A stretch of 64,000 nucleotides of DNA from Mycolicibacterium aromaticivorans JS19b1 = JCM 16368 (GTDB lineage: Bacteria > Actinomycetota > Actinomycetes > Mycobacteriales > Mycobacteriaceae): positions 2,356,001 to 2,420,000 of the forward strand of contig NZ_JALN02000001.1 of assembly GCF_000559085.1 (NCBI RefSeq), in the 5' to 3' direction. Shown here one piece after another: positions 16,104 through 23,479 of this stretch. The first letter of the stretch is position 1, and each line of letters starts with the position of its first letter. Under the pieces are notes generated by a model. That model saw only the letters and a program-made list of their open reading frames with translations, searched no databases and was not told where the DNA came from. The translations under genes were made by a program, and so were the position numbers.

Positions 16104-17900
16104 CTATGCGGCGGCTGTGAATCCCGACGACAGGTCGTAGACGGTGATGCCGTCGACCTCGCGGGACGTGAAATTCGCGCTCACCCAACGCTGAATCTGC
16201 TGAGCGGCATCACTGCCCGACCGATTGCCGAACATGAATCCGGGCATGTCAGCGCGGATGAACCAGTGGATGCGCCGCTGGGCTACGTATGCCTGGAACT
16301 GCTCGAGGGTGGGAGCGGGATCGGTGCCGTTGAAGCCGCCGACGGCCATCACCGGCAAGCCGGTCGCGAGCTGGTATCCGGCGGCGTTGCTCGAGCCGAC
16401 CACCGCGGCCGCCCAGGTGAACTGGTCGGCATCCTGGCGCAACGACTCCGCCAGTGCCGCGCCCGGTCGAGGCGCGTCGAACATTCCTCCGGGCGGTCCG
16501 CCCCGCCCGCTCGACGGTCCCACGGACGGGATCGCACCGCTGTGCGGCGCGGCGGCGGTGGCCAGCGAGAACGCGACCGGCCCGGCAAGTGCGGCGACCA
16601 CGGCTACCATTCCCACTGCCACGCCGACCCGGCGCGGCAGGCGAACCACAACCAGCAACAGCAGGGCACAGCCGATGGCGGCGACCACGACGACGACGCG
16701 GAGCCACGACAACCACTGCGAATCACGCTGCAGCAGAAGGTAAGCCAGCACACCGGTGATGACAACCATTCCGGACAGGGTGGTGGCGGCGCGAATATCG
16801 GTGCGATGCCGCCACAGCAGTGCCGTGCCGATCGCCAGACCACCGGCGATCGCCGGAGCCAGCGCCACGGTGTAGTACGGGTGCAGGATGCCGTTGGCGA
16901 AGCTGAACACCACCGCGGTGACCACCAGCCAGCCACTCCATAACAGCAGCGCAGCCCGGGTGATGTCGGTGCGGGGTGCGCGACGGAGAATCACCAGCCC
17001 GGCGACGATCGCGATCGCCGCGGCGGGCAGTAGCCAGGCGATGTGGGTGCCCATTTCGGCGCCGAACAGCCGCGCCCAACCGACATCGGAGTTCATGTTG
17101 CCGAGGCCGCCGGTTTCCTCACCGGTGATGCGTCCAAGGCCGTTGTAGCCCAGCGCCAGCTCGAGGATCGAATTGTGCTGCGAACCACCGATATACGGCC
17201 GCATCGTCGCAGGCCAGACGGCGACCAGCAGTAGATACCAGCCAGCGGACACCAGCAGGGCGACCACCGCGGCCGTCAAGCGCACGAGCCGCGCCCGCAG
17301 CGGCGCAGCGGCGGCGAACAGGAAGACCGCGCCGAGCGCAGGCAACACCAAAAAGGCCTGCATCATCTTGGCCAGGAACCCGACGCCGACCGCCACACCC
17401 GCCAGCGGCATCCACCACCAGGCGGCGTCGTCGTCCAGCGCGCGCAGCGTCGTATAGGCGGCCACCACCAACGAAAGGACCAGCAGCGCATCGGGATTGT
17501 TGAACCGGAACATCAGCGCCGCGGCCGGCGTGAGGGCCAACACCGCGCCTGCGAAGAGTCCGGCCCATGGTCCGCTGATTCGGCGAACGGCGGCGTACAG
17601 CACCGCGACGGCGATCACGCCGAACACCGCCTGCGGCACCAGGATGCTCCAGGGGTTGACCCCGAACACGCGCGCCGACAGGCCGGTCACCCACAGTGCG
17701 GCGGGGGTCTTGTCGACGGTGATCGCGTTGCCCGCGTCGCTGGACCCGAACAGCCAGGCCGTCCAGTTCTGCGCGCCGGCCTGCGCAGCCGCCGAGTAGA
17801 ACGGATTCGCCCAGCCGCTGGCGCCCAGGTTCCACATGTAGAGCACGGCGGTGACGGCCAGTAGCACCGCGAGAGCGCCATAGTGCTTGCTACGGATCAT
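16104..17900 (-). CDS. ArnT/PMT-like membrane glycosyltransferase (GT-C), second paralogue
   Basis: 598 residues. Same architecture as the protein encoded at 12911: a short N-terminus with TM1 (YGALAVLLAVTAVLYMW), an active-site loop NPFYSAAAQAGAQNW...VDKTPAALWV, multiple helices, and a C-terminal soluble domain ending GITVYDLSSGF. The Gly-rich insert is shorter. ATG at 17900 overlaps the tcrY stop by 4 bp (ATGA), so it is translated with the two-component system. Expected role: transfer of a sugar from polyprenyl phosphate on the outer face of the membrane. The two paralogues may add different residues or use different acceptors; nothing in the sequence settles this. Confidence 0.85.
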   Translation of the reverse strand: MIRSKHYGALAVLLAVTAVLYMWNLGASGWANPFYSAAAQAGAQNWTAWLFGSSDAGNAITVDKTPAALWVTGLSARVFGVNPWSILVPQAVFGVIAVAVLYAAVRRISGPWAGLFAGAVLALTPAAALMFRFNNPDALLVLSLVVAAYTTLRALDDDAAWWWMPLAGVAVGVGFLAKMMQAFLVLPALGAVFLFAAAAPLRARLVRLTAAVVALLVSAGWYLLLVAVWPATMRPYIGGSQHNSILELALGYNGLGRITGEETGGLGNMNSDVGWARLFGAEMGTHIAWLLPAAAIAIVAGLVILRRAPRTDITRAALLLWSGWLVVTAVVFSFANGILHPYYTVALAPAIAGGLAIGTALLWRHRTDIRAATTLSGMVVITGVLAYLLLQRDSQWLSWLRVVVVVAAIGCALLLLVVVRLPRRVGVAVGMVAVVAALAGPVAFSLATAAAPHSGAIPSVGPSSGRGGPPGGMFDAPRPGAALAESLRQDADQFTWAAAVVGSSNAAGYQLATGLPVMAVGGFNGTDPAPTLEQFQAYVAQRRIHWFIRADMPGFMFGNRSGSDAAQQIQRWVSANFTSREVDGITVYDLSSGFTAAA

Positions 17901-19399
17901 GATTGAGCCGATCGGGGCAACCGCACCGTGAATTCGGTCAGGCCCGGCACGCTCGCCAACTCGATGACGCCGCCGTGAGCCCGTACGACGGCCGACGCGA
18001 TCGCCAGGCCAAGGCCGGTGGACCCACCCTTGCGGGATCGCGAGGTGTCGCCACGCGCGAACCGCTCGAACACCTCGGACTGCAACTCCGCCGGGATGCC
18101 CGGCCCGTCGTCGACCACCCGCAGCACCGCGGCGTCGGGCTCCGCGTGCAGCGACAACGTGACCGTGGTCCCGGGGGGCGTGTGAGTGCGGGCATTGGCC
18201 AGCAGGTTGGCCACCACCTGGTGCAGTCGGGCGTCGTCGCCGATGACATACAGCGGATCCGACGGCACGTCGAGATCCCAGTCGTGGTCGGGTCCGGCGA
18301 TGTGCGCATCGCTGGCGACATCGGCCGACAGCCGGGACAGGTCGACCGGCTCGCGTTCCAACGGGCGGCCGGAATCCAAACGGGCCAGCAGCAGCAGATC
18401 CTCCACCAGATGGGTCATACGTTCGGCCTCGGACTCCACCCGGCCCATCGCGTGCGCCACGTCGTCGGGTACCTGATCCCGTTTACGTTGTGCCAGTTCG
18501 GTATAGCCACGGATGGCGGCCAGGGGGGTGCGTAGCTCGTGGCTGGCGTCGGCGACGAACTGGCGCACCCGGCTCTCGCTGGCCTGCCGCGTCGACAGCG
18601 CGGTCGAGATGTGGTCCAGCATCCGATTCAGCGCCAGCCCCAGCCGGCCCACCTCGGTGTAGGGATTCGCGTCGGTGTCCGAGACCCGCACGGGCAGTTG
18701 CACCTCGCCACGGTCCAACGGCAGGTTCGCCACTTCGCCCGCGGTGGCCACGACCCGGGTGAGCGGGGCCAGCGCACGACGGTTGATCACGATGCCGACG
18801 GTCGTGGCCACCGCCAGCGCCGCGGCGGTCACCACCGCGAAAGTCAGTGCGACCCGCAACAGCGTGGCGTTGAGATTGCCCAGGCTCAGCCCGATCACCA
18901 GCGTCTCACCGGTCAGCCTGCTGCGAACCGACATCACCCGATAGTCGCCGAGGCCGTCGAGGTTGCGCGTGATCGGGCGCCGCTGCCCGGCGTTCTGGGT
19001 GAGTTCGGCTGTCGCGCCTGAAGGTACCTGCGCGCGCACGCCGCCCGGCCCGAGCAGTCCGGCGTCGCTGGCGGTGCCGTCGGTGATCACGGCCGCAACC
19101 ATGCCGACCGGCTGTCCGGGAGCGTCCAGGAATTGCGGGCCCGGCCCCGGCCGCGGCCAGGGTGGGCGGTTCTCGCGCAATGCCGGCGGCAGCGGTGGGG
19201 GTAGTGGTTCGCCATAGATGATGGCCGAACGGTGGGCCGTCTCGCGGAGCTGATTGTCGACCTCACCGATCAGATACTGGTGCAACGCAAGGATCGTCAC
19301 CGCGCCGATACCGAGGCAGACGACCAGCAGCAGACACAGCTGACCGATCAGCAGCCGTGCACTGAGCGACCGGGTGTTAGCTCGCAGGTTTGAGAACAT
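17897..19399 (-). CDS. tcrY: Sensor histidine kinase TcrY
   Basis: 500 residues. Two membrane helices (about 17-40 and 183-205) flank an extracytoplasmic sensor of about 140 residues with a Pro-rich start. A HAMP linker and the dimerisation/phosphoacceptor domain follow, with H287 in DASHELRTPLAAIRG. The ATPase domain shows VANLLANARTHTP (N box), DDGPGIP and GLGLAIASAVV. This is the Rv3764c orthologue by order and sequence. It should phosphorylate TcrX. Its first 23 bp overlap the tcrX end. Here the operon continues into glycosyltransferase genes rather than ending, which ties the kinase to envelope modification. Confidence 0.92.
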   Translation of the reverse strand: MFSNLRANTRSLSARLLIGQLCLLLVVCLGIGAVTILALHQYLIGEVDNQLRETAHRSAIIYGEPLPPPLPPALRENRPPWPRPGPGPQFLDAPGQPVGMVAAVITDGTASDAGLLGPGGVRAQVPSGATAELTQNAGQRRPITRNLDGLGDYRVMSVRSRLTGETLVIGLSLGNLNATLLRVALTFAVVTAAALAVATTVGIVINRRALAPLTRVVATAGEVANLPLDRGEVQLPVRVSDTDANPYTEVGRLGLALNRMLDHISTALSTRQASESRVRQFVADASHELRTPLAAIRGYTELAQRKRDQVPDDVAHAMGRVESEAERMTHLVEDLLLLARLDSGRPLEREPVDLSRLSADVASDAHIAGPDHDWDLDVPSDPLYVIGDDARLHQVVANLLANARTHTPPGTTVTLSLHAEPDAAVLRVVDDGPGIPAELQSEVFERFARGDTSRSRKGGSTGLGLAIASAVVRAHGGVIELASVPGLTEFTVRLPRSAQS

Positions 19400-20111
19400 A
19401 GCCCGCGCCGCGCAACGTGTGGATCATCGGGTCGCGGCCGCTGTCGATCTTCTTGCGCAGGTATGAGATGTACAGCTCGACGATGTTGGACCGACCGCCG
19501 AAGTCGTAGCTCCAAACCCGGTCCAGGATCTGGGCTTTCGACAACACCCGCTTGGGGTTGCGCATGAGGAAGCGAAGCAGTTCGAACTCGGTGGACGTCA
19601 GCGAGACCGGTTCACCGGCTCGGGTCACCTCGTGGCTGTCCTCGTCGAGCACCAGATCGCCGACGACGATCTGCGCGCCGCTGTCCTCGGTGGTCACACC
19701 GGTACGGCGCAGCAGGGCCCGCAGCCGCAGCACCACCTCTTCGATGGAGAACGGCTTGGTGACGTAGTCGTCGCCGCCCGCGGTCAGCCCGGCGATGCGA
19801 TCTTCCAACGCGTCTTTCGCGGTCAGCAGCAGCACCGGCAGCTGGGGGTTCTGCTCGCGCAGCTTGCGCAGCACGTCCAGGCCGCTCATGTCGGGCAGCA
19901 TGATGTCGAGCACCACCGCGTCCGGCCGCGCGCTGCGGGCCGCGGTGATCGCCGACGCGCCGTCGGCGGCGGTGGCGATGGTCCAGCCCTCGTAGCGCAG
20001 CGCCATCGACACCATCTCGGCCAGTACGGTCTCGTCGTCCACCACCAGCACCGTGATCGGGTTTCCGTCGGCTCGGCGCATCACAACACGTTCCGCCGCT
20101 GAAGAGGTCAT
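19377..20111 (-). CDS. tcrX: Response regulator TcrX (OmpR family)
   Basis: Up to 244 residues. Receiver domain with acidic pocket VVDDE and phosphoacceptor D69 in VVLDIMLPDMSG, then switch residues LLTAKD and K in VTKPFS. A winged-helix DNA-binding domain forms the C-terminus (RRTG...ISYLRKKID...TLRGAGYVLKP). ATG 20111 lies only 2 nt after GGAGG; ATG 20081 (residue 11) would give 234 residues, the length I recall for Rv3765c, so the start is uncertain. Directly upstream lies a 9-bp direct repeat with 11-bp spacing, the layout OmpR-type regulators bind, which suggests autoregulation. Confidence 0.92.
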   Translation of the reverse strand: MTSSAAERVVMRRADGNPITVLVVDDETVLAEMVSMALRYEGWTIATAADGASAITAARSARPDAVVLDIMLPDMSGLDVLRKLREQNPQLPVLLLTAKDALEDRIAGLTAGGDDYVTKPFSIEEVVLRLRALLRRTGVTTEDSGAQIVVGDLVLDEDSHEVTRAGEPVSLTSTEFELLRFLMRNPKRVLSKAQILDRVWSYDFGGRSNIVELYISYLRKKIDSGRDPMIHTLRGAGYVLKPAS

Positions 20112-20140
20112 GTCCTCCAGTATGGGAGCGGCGATGAGTG

Positions 20141-20160
20141 GTTCCTATGGCGTTCCTATG
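20141..20160. promoter_or_regulatory. Direct repeat GTTCCTATG x2, 11-bp period, probable TcrX box
   Basis: GTTCCTATG occurs at 20141-20149 and 20152-20160, separated by GC. One helical turn between tandem half-sites is the usual design for OmpR-family dimers. It lies 30-49 bp upstream of the tcrX ATG, and the divergent gene at 20242 starts 80 bp away on the other side. Binding by TcrX is inference. Confidence 0.55.
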
Positions 20161-20201
20161 CCTCCGCTGTGAACAATGATCCACAGAACGCGCTGAAGGT
20201 G

Positions 20202-20220
20202 CGCACAGCAGACGCACAGC
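20202..20220. promoter_or_regulatory. Direct repeat CGCACAGC x2, 11-bp period
   Basis: CGCACAGC at 20202-20209 and again at 20213-20220, also one helical turn apart. It lies 22 bp before the rightward gene at 20242 and in the same divergent region as the GTTCCTATG repeat. Possibly a second regulator site; the unit is short and could be chance. Confidence 0.3.
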
Positions 20221-20241
20221 TTCGCTGCCCACGGTGGGGTC

Positions 20242-20703
20242 ATGAGCGTCGAACAGCAGCCCATGTGGGGTGCACCCGCCGAGCACCCCAAGACCTGGTC
20301 GAACCGCACGACAGCGGCTGCCATCGGGATCGCCGCCGCACTTGCCGTGGTCGGCGGCGTGGTGGTCTACGCCGCCGCGGGCAGCGCAGGCGGGCACGGG
20401 GGCGGTCCGCCCGGTTGGGGTCCCGGCGGTCCCGGCGGATCCCAGCGATCGCTGCACGGCGAGAGCGTCGTCTCGGATGGCAAAGGCGGATTCAGCACGG
20501 AACTGACTCAGACCGGTGCCGTCACCGCAGCGTCCGACACCTCGGTAACCGTCCGCAGCCAGGACGGCTTCAACCAGACTTACGTTCTCAACACCGACAC
20601 CCGTAAGCCGCCGCAACCGCTGCAGACGGGAACGCAGGTGTCGGTTCGCGCGACCGAACTGGACGGCGCGGCTACAGCGACGATGGTGATGCCCGCCAGA
20701 TAA
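20242..20703 (+). CDS. Membrane-anchored hypothetical protein with DUF5666-like beta domain
   Basis: 153 residues. A short cytosolic part is followed by one membrane helix (about 25-47, AAAIGIAAALAVVGGVVVYAAA). A Gly/Pro/His-rich linker (about 48-72) comes next, and then an exported domain (about 80-153) rich in Thr/Val strands: GAVTAASDTSVTVRSQDGFNQTYVL. That pattern resembles small OB-like DUF5666 domains. GGTGGGG precedes the ATG. It diverges from tcrX, sharing the intergenic region with the direct repeats, so it may be a TcrXY target. No function known to me. Confidence 0.7.
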   Translation: MSVEQQPMWGAPAEHPKTWSNRTTAAAIGIAAALAVVGGVVVYAAAGSAGGHGGGPPGWGPGGPGGSQRSLHGESVVSDGKGGFSTELTQTGAVTAASDTSVTVRSQDGFNQTYVLNTDTRKPPQPLQTGTQVSVRATELDGAATATMVMPAR

Positions 20704-20710
20704 TTTGGCG

Positions 20711-21085
20711 GTGAACTTTTTCGAGGTCATCGAGACGGTGGGCAAGGCGATCGACGCGACGGGAGTCGCGGTGATCGCGATCGGCGCGTTGCTCTCGGCC
20801 ACCGGTGTGCTTCGCCGGCTGCGGACCGGGGATGCCTACAAAGCGTTCCGCCAGCAGCTTGGTCGATCGATCCTGCTGGGTCTGGAGCTTCTGGTCGCCG
20901 CGGACATCATCCGGACCGTCGCGGTGACTCCGGACGCACGCAGTGTGGCGGTGCTGGCCGGCATCGTGCTGATCAGGACGTTCCTGAGTTTTTCGCTGGA
21001 GTTGGAGATCACCGGCTACTGGCCGTGGCAGAAGAACCGACAGCCGGCCGCGCCTGAACCCGCCGGCCAGTCGGCCACGACGTGA
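20711..21085 (+). CDS. DUF1622 membrane protein
   Basis: About 124 residues from GTG 20711; a TTG at 20705 is an alternative two codons upstream, and neither has a clear ribosome site. Three hydrophobic helices alternate with conserved features of DUF1622: FRQQLGRSILLGLELLVAADIIRT and IVLIRTFLSFSLELEITG, then a polar C-terminal tail. These are inner-membrane proteins of unknown function. It starts 7 bp after the preceding gene and its stop overlaps the GTG at 21082, so the three genes may form one unit. Confidence 0.8.
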   Translation: MNFFEVIETVGKAIDATGVAVIAIGALLSATGVLRRLRTGDAYKAFRQQLGRSILLGLELLVAADIIRTVAVTPDARSVAVLAGIVLIRTFLSFSLELEITGYWPWQKNRQPAAPEPAGQSATT

Positions 21086-21123
21086 CGTCACGAGGTCGCG
21101 ATGACGCGGGTAATCATGCGGGT

Positions 21124-22440
21124 ATGGACGACAAGCGACGGGCCCGGCGCCGGCGAATATTCGACGCGATCCGCAAGGTTCCCCCGGAGCCGCTCGGTCC
21201 ACCGGACTCACACGACCAGGTCGAGGTGGCGGCGATGCTGCGGGAGATCGGCATCGCGCTACTCGAAGTAGAGCAGCCGACTCAGCTGGTGTATGCCCGC
21301 CTACTGGAAATCGCAGCGCAGTACACCACCGCGCCGGTACACATCGTCGTGCTCCCCACCGTGCTGATGATCCAAGTGGGGACCGTCGCCTACGAAGTGG
21401 ACACCTCCACGACCTACTCGGTCCAGCTGAACATGGCCGGCCGCATCGACGACATCGCCAGTCTGGCGGCCGTCGGTGCGATCACACCCGCCGACGCGGT
21501 CGAGTCGACGAAGCAGGCGCGCACCCTGCGTCCCCGATTCGGCCCGATCGCCACGACCCTCGGATATGCCGTCACCACAGTCGGTTTCGGCATGGTCATC
21601 AATCCCACCTGGGCCTCGCTGCCGGGTTATGTATTTCTTGGACTGGTGGTCGGCGCGATCGCCCTACTCGGGCGCCCGTTCCCGTCGCTCAACCCGGTTC
21701 TGCCCACGCTGGCCGCGATGATCGTGACGATGCTGGCGACGTGGTTCGTGGCCGATACCGCGAATGACGGTCTGCTGCGGGTGATCGCGCCGGCCCTGGT
21801 GGCGATGTTGCCCGGAATGTCGCTGACGATCGGCGCGATGGAGTTGGCCAGTAACCAGCTGATCGGCGGGACCAGTCGACTGGTCTACGGAATCGCCCAG
21901 CTGGCGCTGCTGGTGTTCGGCGTCGCGTTGGGTGTGCATGTCGCCGGCGAGGTGCTCCCGCAGACACCGTCGACGCAGATGGGTCCGTGGGCGCTGTATG
22001 TGGCGATCATCGTGGTGGGGGTCGGGTTGTACGTCTATCTGTCCGCGCCGAAGGGCTCGCTGATCTGGTTGATGGCCGCGATCGCAGTCGCGCTGGTCGG
22101 TCAGGCGATCGCCGGAAAGTTCGTGGCGGCAGCCTATTCCGGCTTCATCGGCGCCTTCCTGACGGTCCCGTTCGCGATGCTCGCATCGCGAATCAAGACC
22201 TCACCCCCGGCAATCGTGATGATGCTCGCGGCATTCTGGGCGCTGGTTCCCGGCGCGTTGAGCTTCGAGTCGGTGAGTCAGGCCGCCACCGGCGGCAACA
22301 TCGGCGTGGCGAGCCTCGGTGTGACCGGAGCGGCGATCCTGTCGATAGCGCTGGGCACGGTGATCGGCTGGAGCGTGTTCCGCACCATCGACAGCCGGTT
22401 GCCTTGGCCGAAGGGATTGGCTCAACCAACCGTACGGTAG
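21124..22440 (+). CDS. Threonine/serine exporter (ThrE) family protein
   Basis: 438 residues from ATG 21124. GTG 21082, overlapping the previous stop, would add 14 residues and cannot be excluded. A soluble N-terminal domain (about 1-120) includes RLLEIAAQYTTAPVHIVVLPTV. About ten membrane helices follow in two halves, the ThrE/YjjP-YjjB layout fused in one chain as in Corynebacterineae. The likely role is export of threonine, serine or similar small amino acids to avoid overflow. The final codons overlap a near-perfect palindrome that probably belongs to the downstream operon. Confidence 0.84.
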   Translation: MDDKRRARRRRIFDAIRKVPPEPLGPPDSHDQVEVAAMLREIGIALLEVEQPTQLVYARLLEIAAQYTTAPVHIVVLPTVLMIQVGTVAYEVDTSTTYSVQLNMAGRIDDIASLAAVGAITPADAVESTKQARTLRPRFGPIATTLGYAVTTVGFGMVINPTWASLPGYVFLGLVVGAIALLGRPFPSLNPVLPTLAAMIVTMLATWFVADTANDGLLRVIAPALVAMLPGMSLTIGAMELASNQLIGGTSRLVYGIAQLALLVFGVALGVHVAGEVLPQTPSTQMGPWALYVAIIVVGVGLYVYLSAPKGSLIWLMAAIAVALVGQAIAGKFVAAAYSGFIGAFLTVPFAMLASRIKTSPPAIVMMLAAFWALVPGALSFESVSQAATGGNIGVASLGVTGAAILSIALGTVIGWSVFRTIDSRLPWPKGLAQPTVR

Positions 22441-22443
22441 GTT
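22424..22443. promoter_or_regulatory. 20-bp near-perfect palindrome before the second kinase/dehydrogenase operon
   Basis: AACC-A-ACCGTACGGT-A-GGTT is symmetric except for one base pair (22428/22439). It covers the end of the exporter gene and ends 7 bp before the GTG at 22451. TACGGT (22433-22438) inside it fits a -10 TANNNT element. This looks like a repressor operator laid over a promoter. No regulator gene is linked to this operon in the window. Confidence 0.5.
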
Positions 22444-22450
22444 CACCTGG

Positions 22451-23479
22451 GTGGATGAGCTGAGCGCAGTCAGCGCATGGATGTCGGAGCAGGGCCTGGG
22501 TGACGGCCCGCTCGAAAACGTCTCCGAAATCACCGGCGGCACCCAGAACGTCATGCTCCGTTTCACCCGCTCGGGTCGTGAGTACGTGTTCCGCCGGGGA
22601 CCCCGTCACCTGCGCCCGGTGAGCAACAAGGTGATCCTGCGCGAGACCCGGGTGCTGCACGCGTTGGCCGGTACCGATGTCCCCCACCCGCGTCTGATCG
22701 CGGTGTGCGACGACACCGCCGTGCTCGGCGACGCCGTGTTCTATCTGATGGAGCCCGTCGACGGGTTCAACGCCGGCTCGATGTTGCCGCCGCTGCACGC
22801 CGGTGACGCCGGCATCCGGCACGGGATGGGACTGTCGATGGCGGAGGCGGCCGCCAAGCTCGGCGCCGTCGACCACGTCGCGGTGGGTCTGGCCGACTTC
22901 GGCAAGCCGGAGGGGTTCCTGGAACGTCAAGTGCCGCGCTGGCTTTCCGAGCTCGAGTCCTACAGCGGGTTCGACAACTATCCGGGACCCGACATCGGCG
23001 ACGTCGATGCCGTCGCCACCTGGCTGCAGCAGAAGCAGCCGAGCGACTGGCAGCCGGGCATCATGCACGGCGACTACCACGCGGCCAATGTGATGTTCTC
23101 GCCTACCGGCCCCGAGGTGGTGGCCATCGTCGACTGGGAGATGTGCACCATCGGCGACCCGCTGCTGGACCTGGCCTGGATGCTGGCCACCTGGTATGCG
23201 CCCGGCCGTGATTCCGTGCTGGGCAACGCCCTCATGGGCGCCGGCGGCCTGGCCACCCCCGACGAACTGATCGAACGGTACGCGCAGAACACCACCCGCG
23301 ACCTGTCCAACATCGACTGGTACACGGTACTGGCCTGTTTCAAGCTCGGCATCATCCTCGAGGGATCCAATGCCCGTGCCGCTGCGGGGCTGGCGCCCAA
23401 GGAAGTTGGCGACCATCTACACATCGCGACAGTGCGCTTGTTCGAGCGCGCTCTGGCACTCATGGAGGGACAACGATGA
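22451..23479 (+). CDS. APH-fold phosphotransferase, second ACAD10/11-kinase-like copy
   Basis: 342 residues. Motifs: EITGGTQNVMLRF (26-38), catalytic MHGDYHAAN (205-213) and VDWEMCTIGDPLLD (227-240). It is clearly paralogous to the protein at 4207 (same HGDY, DWEM and GDPLLD spacing) but diverged. GTG 22451 is chosen because the palindrome/promoter lies immediately before it. Its stop overlaps the next ATG by 4 bp. Likely phosphorylates a hydroxyacyl-CoA for the following dehydrogenase; substrate not readable. Confidence 0.87.
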   Translation: MDELSAVSAWMSEQGLGDGPLENVSEITGGTQNVMLRFTRSGREYVFRRGPRHLRPVSNKVILRETRVLHALAGTDVPHPRLIAVCDDTAVLGDAVFYLMEPVDGFNAGSMLPPLHAGDAGIRHGMGLSMAEAAAKLGAVDHVAVGLADFGKPEGFLERQVPRWLSELESYSGFDNYPGPDIGDVDAVATWLQQKQPSDWQPGIMHGDYHAANVMFSPTGPEVVAIVDWEMCTIGDPLLDLAWMLATWYAPGRDSVLGNALMGAGGLATPDELIERYAQNTTRDLSNIDWYTVLACFKLGIILEGSNARAAAGLAPKEVGDHLHIATVRLFERALALMEGQR

